From NCBI RefSeq assembly GCF_020229735.1, contig NZ_CP083455.1:176001-240000 (forward strand): a DNA stretch of 64,000 bases, in the 5' to 3' direction. Shown in pieces: positions 17,783-25,717 of the stretch. The position numbers and the translations under genes are program-made. The number at the start of each line of letters is the position of its first letter. Position 1 is the stretch's first letter. Source of the stretch: Deinococcus taeanensis. Its GTDB lineage: Bacteria; Deinococcota; Deinococci; Deinococcales; Deinococcaceae. The notes beneath the pieces were generated by a model. The model made no database searches. It was not told where the DNA came from and worked only from the letters and a program-made list of their open reading frames with translations.

Positions 17783-18997
17783 TCACATCTTGCACTTGTT
17801 CTCGCTCAGCGGCATGAACGCCTTGCCAGCCGGAATGGTGTTCAGGCGCCGGTACAGGTCGCCGGGTTCAGTCGCTTCGCTCTTGCCCTTGACCTGCACC
17901 ACATGCACGTCGAGCATCACGCGGTGGTCCTGCGGGCGGATCATGGCGTGCCGCGCGAAGAAATCATCGAAGGTGAACCCCTCGAGGGCCTTGACGACCG
18001 CGTCACCGTTGTCGGTTTTGGCACGTGCCACGGCGTTCAGGTACTGCAGCGTGGCGGAGTACACGCCCGCCTGCGCCCAGGTGGGTTTCTTCCCGAACGC
18101 CTTCTCGAACTTCGCGGCCCACTGCCGGGACCGGGCGTCGAAGTTCCAGAACCACGGCACGGTCGCGATGGCGCCCATGAAGGCGTCCTGGCCCAGTGCG
18201 GCGACGTCCGTTTCGAACAGCAGCCCGATACCCAGCCCGATGCCCTGCTTCTTCAGCCCGAACTCGTTGTACTGCTTGACGACGTTCACAAGGTCGTTGC
18301 CCGCCTGCATGGTCCCGAAGATCTTGGGCCGCACGCTCTGCGCCTTGAGGAGGTACGAGCTGAAGTCCGTGTTCGGGAACGGCGTGGCGTCACTGGGCGC
18401 CGCGAGTTTCCCGCCGTTCTCCTGCACGGCCGCCACCATCTGCCGGTTCAGGTCCTGACCGAACGCGTAGTTGGGGTAGATGATGTACCAGCTGTTCCCG
18501 CCGCGTTTCGTGACGGCCGTGCCGGTGCCGTTGGCCAGCATGTAGTTGTCGTACGCGTAGTGGAAGGTGTACTTGTTGCACTTCTCGTTGGTGAGCGCGG
18601 TGGTGCCGCCGGTGACGACCATCGCGACGGTCTTCTTCTGCCGGGCAACTTCCACGGCGGCCAGCGCGGCGCTGCTCGTGGGCATGTCCACGAGCATGTC
18701 CACGTTCTGCCGGTCGATCATCTCGGCGGCCTTGTTCCCTGCGACGTCCGCCTTGTTCTGGTGGTCCACGCCGATCACGGTGACCTTCCCGGCGTACGCC
18801 CGGTTCGCCTTCATGAAATCCTCGGCGGCCAGTTGCGCGGCTTTCACGCTGCCCTGCCCGGCCAGCTCGGAGTACACGCCCGACAGGTCGGTCAGGACGC
18901 CCACCTTGATTCCGCCGTCCGACAGGGACTGCGCGGAGGCGGCGGGGGCGAGCAGCAGGGCGGTCAGGGCCATCAGGGGGGTGCGGATCTTGAGCAT
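17783..18997 (-). CDS. livJ: Branched-chain amino acid ABC substrate-binding protein
   Basis: This 404-aa protein has an N-terminal signal sequence (MALTALLLAPAASAQ) and no lipobox Cys, so it should be exported. The mature part starts GGIKVGVLTDLSGVYSE, the Peripla_BP_6 type I fold. Members bind Leu/Ile/Val or other amino acids or amides; specificity is not readable from sequence. The ATG at 18997 has GGAGG 6 nt upstream. It sits between the ATPase and permease genes of the same operon, whereas many liv operons start with the binding protein. Confidence 0.9.
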   Translation of the reverse strand: MLKIRTPLMALTALLLAPAASAQSLSDGGIKVGVLTDLSGVYSELAGQGSVKAAQLAAEDFMKANRAYAGKVTVIGVDHQNKADVAGNKAAEMIDRQNVDMLVDMPTSSAALAAVEVARQKKTVAMVVTGGTTALTNEKCNKYTFHYAYDNYMLANGTGTAVTKRGGNSWYIIYPNYAFGQDLNRQMVAAVQENGGKLAAPSDATPFPNTDFSSYLLKAQSVRPKIFGTMQAGNDLVNVVKQYNEFGLKKQGIGLGIGLLFETDVAALGQDAFMGAIATVPWFWNFDARSRQWAAKFEKAFGKKPTWAQAGVYSATLQYLNAVARAKTDNGDAVVKALEGFTFDDFFARHAMIRPQDHRVMLDVHVVQVKGKSEATEPGDLYRRLNTIPAGKAFMPLSENKCKM

Positions 18998-19089
18998 GAC
19001 AGTTCCTCCAGGGAAGAGAGAGGCGGTGGGATTCAGGTGAGGAGCATCCAGGTCGGGGCCAGACAGGGCAGGTGGGAGGGCCAGCGTCC

Positions 19090-19788
19090 CTACACGCTGA
19101 GGTAGCGCAGCAGGTCCTCGCGGCGGGCGTCCACCTCCGCGCGCGGCACCTCGTCCACCACCTGACCGTCCACGAACACGTAGTGCCGGTCTGCGAGGCG
19201 CGAGGCGAACTTCAGGTTCTGCTCCACGAGCAGCACGGCCATGCCGCTCTGACGCAGCGTTTCGATGATCTCCCCGATGCGCTGCACGATCACGGGCGCC
19301 AGGCCCTCACTGGGTTCATCCAGCAGCAGCAGCTTCGGGCCGGCGCGCAGCACGCGCACCATTGCCAGCATCTGCTGCTCCCCACCGGACAGTTTGCTGC
19401 CCGGGTGATGCCCGCGCTCGCGCAGCACCGGAAACGCGTCGTAGATGCGCTCGGTGCTCCACCCGCCTGGTCTGGACGGCGGGAGCTCCAGGTTCTCCCG
19501 GACGGTCAGGGTGCTGAGAATGGCGCGTTCCTCCGGCACCCACGCCAGACCCTGCGCGGCCACGCGGTTGCTCGGCAGGCGCGAGATGTCCTGCCCGCCG
19601 AACAGGACCTGCCCGGTGCGGCTGCGCAGCACGCCCATCACGCTTTTCAGGGTGGTGGTCTTCCCGGCGCCGTTGCGGCCGATCAGGCTGACCACCTCGC
19701 CCGGCTGCACGTGCAGGTTCACGCTGCGCAGCACGTGACTCTGCCCGTAGAAGGCATTCAGGTTCCGGACCTCCAGCAGCGGCGTCAT
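19090..19788 (-). CDS. livF: Branched-chain amino acid ABC transporter ATPase LivF
   Basis: This 232-aa ATPase has Walker A GRNGAGKTTT, signature LSGGEQQM, Walker B LLLLDEPSEGLAP and the switch His as EQN. SEGLAP is characteristic of LivF. The ATG at 19788 overlaps the livG stop (ATGA). It powers uptake together with LivG on the cytoplasmic face. Confidence 0.95.
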   Translation of the reverse strand: MTPLLEVRNLNAFYGQSHVLRSVNLHVQPGEVVSLIGRNGAGKTTTLKSVMGVLRSRTGQVLFGGQDISRLPSNRVAAQGLAWVPEERAILSTLTVRENLELPPSRPGGWSTERIYDAFPVLRERGHHPGSKLSGGEQQMLAMVRVLRAGPKLLLLDEPSEGLAPVIVQRIGEIIETLRQSGMAVLLVEQNLKFASRLADRHYVFVDGQVVDEVPRAEVDARREDLLRYLSV

Positions 19789-20588
19789 GCGTGCCCTCCT
19801 TCCTCACCCAGGTACGCCTCGATGACACGTGGATCGCGCCGCACGTCCTCGTAGCGGCCACTGGCGAGCACCGACCCGTACTGCAGGACCGTGATCCGGT
19901 CGGCCAGTTCCGACACCACACTCATGTTGTGTTCCACCAGCACCACCGTGCGCCCGCGCGCCACCTGCCGCACCAGCGCAATGACCCGCGCGACGCCTTC
20001 TGAGCCCATGCCGGACGTCGGTTCATCCAGCAGCAGCACCCGCGGCTCCTGCGTCATGGAAATCCCGATTTCCAGCTGCCGTTTCTCCCCGTGGCTGAGA
20101 TCCGCCGCCAGCCGGTCCGGCATGCCGCCCAACCCCACGTCCGACAGGATGCCGTCCGCCCGCGCGCCCAGCGTCTCCAGGCGCGACAGTGGCGTCCAGA
20201 AGCGGTGCGGCAGCGGCGTGGGCGACTGCAACGCCACCAGCACGTTCTCCCGGACGCTCATGGTCGGAAACACGGAACTGATCTGAAACGACCGGGACAG
20301 GCCGCGGCGCACGATCTCAAAGGGCCGCAGGTGATCCACCCGCTCCCCGAACAGCCGCACCTCACCGGAGGTGGGTTTCAGGAACCCGGACAGCAGGTTG
20401 AAAAGTGTGGTCTTCCCGGCCCCGTTCGGACCGATGATCGCGTGAATTTCTCCCTCGTGAATGTCCAGGTCCACGTCATTTGTGGCCCGGAATCCCCGGA
20501 AGTCCTTGACGAGCCCCCGGGCCTGCAGCGCCACGACCGGAGCGGGCGTGAGGCCGGAAGTGCCCTGAGTGTGTGTGCCCGCCGTCAT
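19785..20588 (-). CDS. livG: Branched-chain amino acid ABC transporter ATPase LivG
   Basis: This 267-aa ATPase has Walker A GPNGAGKTTL, signature LSHGEKRQLE (LSHGE is typical of LivG), Walker B VLLLDEPTSGM and EHNM. It is the first full gene of the liv operon. No Shine-Dalgarno precedes its ATG at 20588. The ATG instead overlaps the stop of a 10-codon ORF (20585-20617) that has a strong Shine-Dalgarno, so translation probably depends on coupling to it. Confidence 0.95.
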   Translation of the reverse strand: MTAGTHTQGTSGLTPAPVVALQARGLVKDFRGFRATNDVDLDIHEGEIHAIIGPNGAGKTTLFNLLSGFLKPTSGEVRLFGERVDHLRPFEIVRRGLSRSFQISSVFPTMSVRENVLVALQSPTPLPHRFWTPLSRLETLGARADGILSDVGLGGMPDRLAADLSHGEKRQLEIGISMTQEPRVLLLDEPTSGMGSEGVARVIALVRQVARGRTVVLVEHNMSVVSELADRITVLQYGSVLASGRYEDVRRDPRVIEAYLGEEGGHA

Positions 20589-20617
20589 GCGCGGCAGCCG
20601 AATGCAAGGTCTTGCAT
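20585..20617 (-). CDS. 10-aa leader ORF coupled to livG
   Basis: ATG at 20617 is preceded 3 nt upstream by GGGAGG. The ORF reads MQDLAFGCRA and its TGA overlaps the livG ATG as ATGA. It contains one Leu codon (CTT) and no Ile or Val, so classical branched-chain attenuation is not obvious. The first bases also form a 7-bp palindrome (ATGCAAG and CTTGCAT, 20602-20617) that could be an operator or hide the start codon in a hairpin. This is inference from sequence only. Confidence 0.5.
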   Translation of the reverse strand: MQDLAFGCRA

Positions 20618-20697
20618 CGTCCTCCCTTACGTGTTGTGGTCTGCTGCAAACGCTAGGGGAGAGGTGTCACAGCGGCGTTACACCAGCCGGCCCAGGC

Positions 20698-20735
20698 GAA
20701 CCCCGGCCCTTTCCGTAAGGGAAGGGCCGGGGTTC
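20698..20735 (-). terminator. Terminator of the acyltransferase gene
   Basis: A perfect 14-bp stem pairs 20698-20711 with 20722-20735. It lies 12 nt beyond the acyltransferase stop. A clear U-tract is missing. Confidence 0.6.
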
Positions 20736-20746
20736 CGGGTGCAGCG

Positions 20747-21367
20747 TCAGGTTTTGCTGGGTCCGCCGGCCACCGCGGGGCGGGGCACAGCCGGCGTTTC
20801 GTTTCCCGGTGTGTGGCCCCGCACGTCGGCCAGCAGCGTCCGGATCTGCGCGAAATCCGCCTCAATGTCTCCGGTGGGCGTCACGTACCCGAGGGTGCCC
20901 ACACGCCTGCGCCCCCAGTCCAGGGCAATAACCGCGATCGGCACGTTGGCTTCCAGCGCCATGTAGTAGAACCCGGTCTTCCAGTACTCCGCCCGGCCGC
21001 GGGTGCCTTCAGGCGCCACGACCATCACGATCTCCGGCTCACGCTCAATGATGGACACCACGGCGTCCACGAAGTTCCCGCCTGACCGCCGGCGGTCGAC
21101 CGGCATGCCGCCCACGCCCCGCATGAAGATCCCCACCGGGAACGTGAACAGTTCGCGTTTCGCCACGAAGTGCGCTGGTGCCCGGGTCGCCCATTTCCAG
21201 AAGATGCCGGGCCAGAAGTCCGCGTTGTGCGTATGAGGCGCGGCTGCCCCCACAAATTTCCGCCCGGGTGGAGGTGCCAGCACGGCTTCCCACCCGGCCA
21301 CGCGCAGCGCCAGGGTCGCGAGACGGGAGAACACGGTGGGGCGCTGACCGGGCCAGAGAGCAGGCAT
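20747..21367 (-). CDS. 1-acylglycerol-3-phosphate acyltransferase family protein
   Basis: This 206-aa protein has the acyltransferase block I HTHNAD (HX4D) and block III PEGTRGR. It probably transfers an acyl chain to a lysophospholipid or related acceptor at the membrane; the natural substrate is unknown. A GTG at 21370 immediately precedes the chosen ATG and is an alternative start. TACACT lies 8 nt before the ATG. The next gene upstream on this strand is the 31-aa ORF, 67 nt away. Confidence 0.8.
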   Translation of the reverse strand: MPALWPGQRPTVFSRLATLALRVAGWEAVLAPPPGRKFVGAAAPHTHNADFWPGIFWKWATRAPAHFVAKRELFTFPVGIFMRGVGGMPVDRRRSGGNFVDAVVSIIEREPEIVMVVAPEGTRGRAEYWKTGFYYMALEANVPIAVIALDWGRRRVGTLGYVTPTGDIEADFAQIRTLLADVRGHTPGNETPAVPRPAVAGGPSKT

Positions 21368-21434
21368 CACTGTGCAGTGTAGGCTTCAGGCGCACGTGCC
21401 TACCCCGGCTGGGACGAGGTGCAAGCCCCTACGT

Positions 21435-21530
21435 TCAACGTTTGCTGCGGTGCCGGGCTGCCGGCCGCTCCTGGCAGGCCGCGAGCACCAGGGACACCAC
21501 AATGACCACACCCGCCAGAAGCAGTTCCAT
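21435..21530 (-). CDS. 31-aa hydrophobic small protein
   Basis: The ATG at 21530 has a strong Shine-Dalgarno AAGGAG 9 nt upstream. The product begins MELLLAGVVIVVSLVLAAC, a single hydrophobic helix, followed by a basic tail ending RHRSKR. This suggests a one-pass membrane micropeptide. LAAC at residues 16-19 also resembles a lipobox, but the N-terminus lacks the usual positive charge. Family unknown; it has the size and shape of small accessory subunits such as KdpF, without clear motif identity. Confidence 0.55.
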   Translation of the reverse strand: MELLLAGVVIVVSLVLAACQERPAARHRSKR

Positions 21531-21614
21531 ACCTGTATTCTCCTTGTCTTTATCTGACGTTAAGGTTACGGAGCGGCCCCCCACCATGAAAAAGTTCGCA
21601 TTCCCTGCCCGAAG

Positions 21615-22094
21615 CTAAACGCCGCTCAACTCCTCCAGGCTGAGTCCGGCCGCGTCCAGCGCCGCCCAGAAGGCCTCCGCCTCCACCGGCATCACACTCA
21701 ACCGCGACCCCCGGCGTGTCAGCGCCGACCCCTCCCACTCCGGCAGGCGCCTCAACTGCTCCAGCGTCACCACCTGCGGAAAGGCCACGAGCGGCTCGAC
21801 ATCCACCATGCTCCAGCGTGGCGCGTCCCTTGAGGACTTCGGATCGAAGTACGCACTGCCCCCATCAAACTGCAGGTTGTCCGGGTAGGCCCCGCGGCAC
21901 ACCCGCGCCACGCCCGCCACGCCCGCAGGCCGGGCATTCGAGTGATAGAACAGACACAGATCCCCCTCACGCATCGCCCGCAGGAAATTCCGTGCCTGAT
22001 AGTTGCGCACGCCATTCCACGGCTCCCGCCCCACCCGCACCAGATCCGCGAAGCCGAACACGTCCGGTTCCGATTTCAACAGCCAGAAACGCAT
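21615..22094 (-). CDS. EVE-domain protein
   Basis: This 159-aa protein opens RFWLLKSEPDVFGF and continues WNGVRNYQARNFLR, MREGDLCLFYHSN and YFDPKSSRDAPRW, which is the complete EVE domain. EVE domains are PUA-like and bind modified bases in nucleic acids (family knowledge). The single-domain form is a common housekeeping protein, so a defence role is not implied. The ATG at 22094 follows TAGGCT by 7 nt and has no Shine-Dalgarno. Confidence 0.9.
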   Translation of the reverse strand: MRFWLLKSEPDVFGFADLVRVGREPWNGVRNYQARNFLRAMREGDLCLFYHSNARPAGVAGVARVCRGAYPDNLQFDGGSAYFDPKSSRDAPRWSMVDVEPLVAFPQVVTLEQLRRLPEWEGSALTRRGSRLSVMPVEAEAFWAALDAAGLSLEELSGV

Positions 22095-22101
22095 GCCGCC
22101 C

Positions 22102-22107
22102 AGCCTA
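22102..22107 (-). promoter_or_regulatory. -10 element, probable leaderless mRNA (EVE protein)
   Basis: TAGGCT on the minus strand, 7 nt before the ATG at 22094. Confidence 0.5.
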
Positions 22108-22250
22108 CGGCGTGCAGGCCAGGCGTTGGGCCAGTCGAGCGCCCGTGCGGCACACGGCGAGGTGATGATGGGTGTGGTTGTCGCTTCCACCGAGCGCGTA
22201 GCCTTCTGTCTGCCCTGCCCGCGTGCCGGGACGCAGTGCCCGGGGTGGGC

Positions 22251-22615
22251 GTGAGGGCCTTCACCTTGGACACAGCAGCGCGCCCGACTGCGAAGGCAAA
22301 CCAGCTGACGGTGCCGCTTCATGGGTCCGGGTACATGGAGGAGGTGACGTACGGAATGGGGGAGGAACTGGCTGCTCCCGGCGCGGTCATCGGGCGGCGC
22401 TGGAAGCAGGCGCACGAGGTGATGAGAGGTCTGGTGGCCAAGGCCGCGCGTGTTCTGGGCGGGCCTGCGGGAGCCCAACCGGATGCCGCAGCACGCTGGC
22501 TCCGGCGGACCGGGCCAGTCCGGTGGAAGTCACGCAGGTGGACAAGGAGGAGCTGATCAGGGTTCGCGTGTGGGGGCTTCCTCCAGGGCTCGCCGCGGAC
22601 AGCCCGCGGTTCTGA
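22251..22615 (+). pseudogene. Frameshifted remnant of an unknown gene
   Basis: From the GTG at 22251 one frame reads protein-like sequence (NQLTVPLHGSGYMEEVTYGM, then GRRWKQAHEVMRGLVAKAARVL). Past about 22450 another frame continues with LAPADRASPVEVTQVDKEEL and ends at 22615. A single-base shift between them would give one product of about 120 aa. Both parts have third-position GC like real genes. I do not recognise the family. The flanks 22108-22250 and 22616-22719 hold nothing else I can support. Confidence 0.35.
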
Positions 22616-22719
22616 GGAGCGTCTCTGGGACAGACACAACATGGTCGGGCCTTCACACCTCCGCCCCAGGGGCCGCGTCCCTCAGCGGGGCTTCAAAGGT
22701 TGCCGTCCAGCCTGGGCCA

Positions 22720-23820
22720 TCACTCTCCCGGCGTGTCCGCGACCAGCGGCGGCAGCGCAATGGGCGTCTCACCTTTGAACCCCACGTGCATGCCACCCCA
22801 GCTGTACCCACCGCTATCGTTGACGACGTGGTCCAGGGGCAGGACCGCCAGGTACGCACCGCGCGCCTTTGTACTGGCCGGGCCGGTCGGTGACGGCGAG
22901 AAGACCTGGGGGTCAGCTTCAGGGTCCACGCGCAGGCGATACAGCACGCGCCACTCATTCAGACGCAGCGGAAAGTGGGCGCGCAGAACGACGTTCTCTC
23001 CACCGGGTGGGACGGTCCGGGTGACGGTGGTGGGCGGCGTGGTGTTCAGCCGCTCCTTCACCTGATGAAGCCGCACGCTGGGATTCTGACAGTCCTCGCT
23101 GAAGCTGCCGCCAGGGCCTGACGAGACTGCACTGCCCGTGTTCCAGAACGGGGAAGGCAGGCCGAAGCCCGTCATGAAGATCCGGCTGCGCTTCTGCCCG
23201 TCGCAGGTCAGGTCCTGCGCGAGCAGCAGGGCGCGTTCCTGGTAGCGGTAACTGCCCGGGCGGCGGCCTTTGAAGTTCTGTTGTTCCTCATCCACGAGAC
23301 TCTTGGTGAACAGACTGACGGCCTCCGGGCTGTTCTGGTCCTCCGTGCTGGCCACCGCGACGTACACAACGGCCTTCGTGCCTCGGGGGTAGGTCAGGGT
23401 CACGGCCTGGTACGTCCCGCGCGGGGCACTCGTATCGCTGAACAGGGCGTTCATGTCGCGCTGGTTGACCGGGCCGAACTGCGCGCCCTCACGCGGGGGC
23501 AGCCACTCGCGGTAAGCGGTCCAGCCCAGCCCGCCGGTCAGCAGCACGCCGAGCGTGAGCCACCCGGCGCGGTGCGTGAAGGCGTGGCCCAGCAGGCCGC
23601 GGTTGACGGGGTGAGGGTCGCCCATGCCTTGCACAGCGAGGTACTCGGCTTCCTCAGGGGAGAACCCCTGCGCCCGGTGCTCCTGCATGCGTTCGGCAAG
23701 GTGGGCGCGGAGTTCGGCGGCGGCGTCAAGGCGTTCGGCGTGGGGAAGGCCGCGGGTGGCGCGGTGAATGTACGCGTCGGCGGTGAGGGGCCGCCGGGGG
23801 TGGGGGAGGCGGCGGGTCAC
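22720..23820 (-). CDS. PadR-linked membrane protein with permease-prefix (HAAS-like) N-terminus
   Basis: The 366-aa protein starts with a helical domain (residues 12-75, ADAYIHRATRGLPHAERLDA, FSPEEAEYLAVQGMGDP) like the HAAS/permease-prefix domain found next to PadR regulators. One membrane helix follows (about 87-107, WLTLGVLLTGGLGW). The rest, about 260 residues, is probably extracytoplasmic and not recognised. The GTG start at 23820 overlaps the PadR stop as GTGA. The pairing suggests a sensor or effector controlled by PadR (inference). Confidence 0.65.
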   Translation of the reverse strand: MTRRLPHPRRPLTADAYIHRATRGLPHAERLDAAAELRAHLAERMQEHRAQGFSPEEAEYLAVQGMGDPHPVNRGLLGHAFTHRAGWLTLGVLLTGGLGWTAYREWLPPREGAQFGPVNQRDMNALFSDTSAPRGTYQAVTLTYPRGTKAVVYVAVASTEDQNSPEAVSLFTKSLVDEEQQNFKGRRPGSYRYQERALLLAQDLTCDGQKRSRIFMTGFGLPSPFWNTGSAVSSGPGGSFSEDCQNPSVRLHQVKERLNTTPPTTVTRTVPPGGENVVLRAHFPLRLNEWRVLYRLRVDPEADPQVFSPSPTGPASTKARGAYLAVLPLDHVVNDSGGYSWGGMHVGFKGETPIALPPLVADTPGE

Positions 23821-24146
23821 GCGGTCCGCCGCAGGAGCAGGGCGTCAAGCGCGCCGCGCAGGGTGCGCCATTCCTGGCGTTTGGTGTGCAGGGCGGCGCG
23901 GCCGTCGTCGGTGAGGCGGTAGACCTTGCGGGGGGCGCCGCCACGGTCGCTGGGCTGCCAGTCGCTTTCGATCCAGCCGGCTTTCACGAGGCGGTGCAGG
24001 GCCGGGTAGAGGCTGCCTTCGCGCAGGTCGAACAGTCCGCCGCTGCGGTCATTGACGTGCTTGAGAATATCCAGGCCGTAGCGGGGCTGCTCCTGGAGGG
24101 CGGCGAGCAGGGCGAGGTCAAGGGTGCCGGATTTCAGTGGATTCAT
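23817..24146 (-). CDS. PadR family transcriptional regulator
   Basis: This 109-aa winged-helix protein has the PadR pattern LDLALLAALQEQPRYGLDIL, then LREGSLYPALHRLVKAGWI and GGAPRKVYRLTDDG. It is likely a dimeric repressor. The ATG at 24146 is 32 nt from its -10 box (24179-24184), and GAGG lies upstream. It is cotranscribed with the HAAS-like membrane protein and diverges from the HtrA-like protease gene. An inverted repeat AAGGTA/TACCTT across the promoter is a candidate autoregulatory operator. Confidence 0.92.
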   Translation of the reverse strand: MNPLKSGTLDLALLAALQEQPRYGLDILKHVNDRSGGLFDLREGSLYPALHRLVKAGWIESDWQPSDRGGAPRKVYRLTDDGRAALHTKRQEWRTLRGALDALLLRRTA

Positions 24147-24178
24147 GGGGGCCTCGGTGGGGCTGTGTCTTGCTCAGT

Positions 24179-24207
24179 AAGGTAGTAGGCCTCGATTACC
24201 TTGTCAA
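24179..24207 (-). promoter_or_regulatory. Promoter and possible operator of padR
   Basis: On the minus strand -35 TTGACA (24202-24207), 17-bp spacer, -10 TACCTT (24179-24184): near-consensus sigma-70 type. AAGGTA (24179-24184) and TACCTT (24197-24202) form an inverted repeat spaced 12 bp inside it. Confidence 0.75.
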
Positions 24208-24297
24208 GCAAGAATGTTGCGGGTGGTGGCTCGCTCCTCCAGAAGCTTCGGTCGCTTCGGCCACCGTCCCCCACGCCCGGCCGCCCTACACTGAAGC

Positions 24298-25383
24298 GTG
24301 CGCGCCTCGCCCTGGCTTCCCGTCCTGCTGCTGCTCGCGCTGGCCGCCTACCTGCTGCCGGATCTGCGCCTGCCCCAGCCCCGCGTCACCGTGACGCCCG
24401 AGCCTCAACCCCAGGTGCAGCGCCCCGCCCTGCCCAACGACCTGCCCGCCGCCACCCGCACCCTGTTCGAGAAGGCGCGCCCCGCCACCGTCCGCGTCGA
24501 AACCGTGAACACCGAGCGCAACACCGGCGGCATCGGCACCGGGTTCTTCATCAGTGCCGGCGGGCAGGTGCTCACTGCTTACCACGTGGTCAGTGGCGGA
24601 CAGCTGTTTCAGGTCAGCACGCTGTCCGGCCGCACCTACCCCGCGCAGGTCGTGGCCTTCGACGCGTCCGCCGACGTGGCCCTGCTGCAGGTCCGCGCCC
24701 GGTCCAGCTTCCCGCACCTGAACCTCACCTCCCGCGCTCCCCGCGTGGGGGAGACAGTGCTGGCCATTGGCAACAGCGGCGGCGACTTCCTGCAGCCCCG
24801 CCGGGGCCAGCTGCTGCGCCTGAACGCCGAGGCGGGCCGCGCAGATTTCCCGCAGGGCACGCTGGAGATGAACGCCCCCCTCGCCCCCGGTGACAGCGGC
24901 GGCCCCATCATTGACGGAAACGGGCAGGCCATCGGCGTGATCAGTTACATCAGCCTGGACGGCAGCGGCCAGAAGCGCCGCAGCTACGCCGTGCCGGTCG
25001 TGGAAGGCAACGACCTGCTCGCCGCCCTGCGCAGCGGCCAGAAACGTGACGTGCCGGTCGTGGGCCTGATCTTCGACGCGATTCACAGCGACCAGACCAA
25101 CCCGCCCGGCGCGATCGTCAGTGAGGTCGCGCGCCGCAGCCCCGCCGAACGTGCCGGGCTGCGCGGCAGCACCTTCGACGAGACCGGCGCCCTCAGCGGG
25201 CTGGGCGACGTGATCCTGCGGGTGAACGGCGAGCGGACCCGCAACGCCGACGAGGTCATCACGGCCATCCGCCGCGCGAAAATCGGGGACAGCGTCACCC
25301 TCACCTACCTGCGCGGCGGGCAGGAACGGCAGGCGAAGATCACCCTGGTGCCGCGCGCGAGCGTCCCGGACCTTCAGGAATAA
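24298..25383 (+). CDS. HtrA/DegP-like serine protease with PDZ domain
   Basis: The protein has 361 aa. An N-terminal hydrophobic segment (residues 5-22) anchors or exports it. The trypsin-like domain has the triad His96 (TAYHVV), Asp126 (SADVALL) and Ser200 (GDSGGP). A PDZ domain follows (about 250-355, with GAIVSEVARRSPAERAGLRG). Such proteases degrade or refold damaged envelope proteins. The GTG at 24298 has TACACT 5 nt upstream and no Shine-Dalgarno, so a leaderless mRNA is likely though the spacing is short. Confidence 0.92.
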   Translation: MRASPWLPVLLLLALAAYLLPDLRLPQPRVTVTPEPQPQVQRPALPNDLPAATRTLFEKARPATVRVETVNTERNTGGIGTGFFISAGGQVLTAYHVVSGGQLFQVSTLSGRTYPAQVVAFDASADVALLQVRARSSFPHLNLTSRAPRVGETVLAIGNSGGDFLQPRRGQLLRLNAEAGRADFPQGTLEMNAPLAPGDSGGPIIDGNGQAIGVISYISLDGSGQKRRSYAVPVVEGNDLLAALRSGQKRDVPVVGLIFDAIHSDQTNPPGAIVSEVARRSPAERAGLRGSTFDETGALSGLGDVILRVNGERTRNADEVITAIRRAKIGDSVTLTYLRGGQERQAKITLVPRASVPDLQE

Positions 25384-25475
25384 ACCCACGCCCCCGGGAG
25401 GAACGAAGCGCGCCCCTGAACGGCCCTCCATGCGCCGCCCATCGGGGCTTCAGACCCGCGGCGCAGCATGGGCTC

Positions 25476-25691
25476 ATGTCAAGAGCGTTCGTGAAAGAGG
25501 ACGAGGGGGAACGCTGGACACCCCCCACCCGACCGGGCACGTACCGCGTGATCTGGACCGGCGACCCGGACGCCACCGAGGTCCTGAAGGAAACGGACGA
25601 CCTGCTTGAGGCGCTGCGCTGGATGACCACCCGCAACCGCCGTGAATTTGAGCTGCGAGACGCGCACGGCGCGCTGCTCGCCACCGGCTGA
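25476..25691 (+). CDS. Hypothetical 71-aa protein
   Basis: The product is acidic and soluble (FVKEDEGERWTPPTRPGTYR at the start, LLEALRWMTTRNRREFELRD later), with no signal peptide. I do not recognise it. Codon usage is normal for the window. No Shine-Dalgarno or -10 box is clear. The gene lies 92 nt after the protease and converges with the aldose epimerase gene. Confidence 0.5.
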   Translation: MSRAFVKEDEGERWTPPTRPGTYRVIWTGDPDATEVLKETDDLLEALRWMTTRNRREFELRDAHGALLATG

Positions 25692-25717
25692 CCCTGCCCT
25701 GGGCGACAGCTGCGCGC

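Noticed and set aside
21586..21618. 10-codon plus-strand ORF starting at an ATG after CCCACC
   Set aside because: No Shine-Dalgarno or -10 spacing, and it overlaps the end of the EVE gene.
21615..22094. EVE protein as part of a modification-dependent defence system
   Set aside because: It is a stand-alone EVE domain with housekeeping neighbours and no nuclease or methylase nearby.
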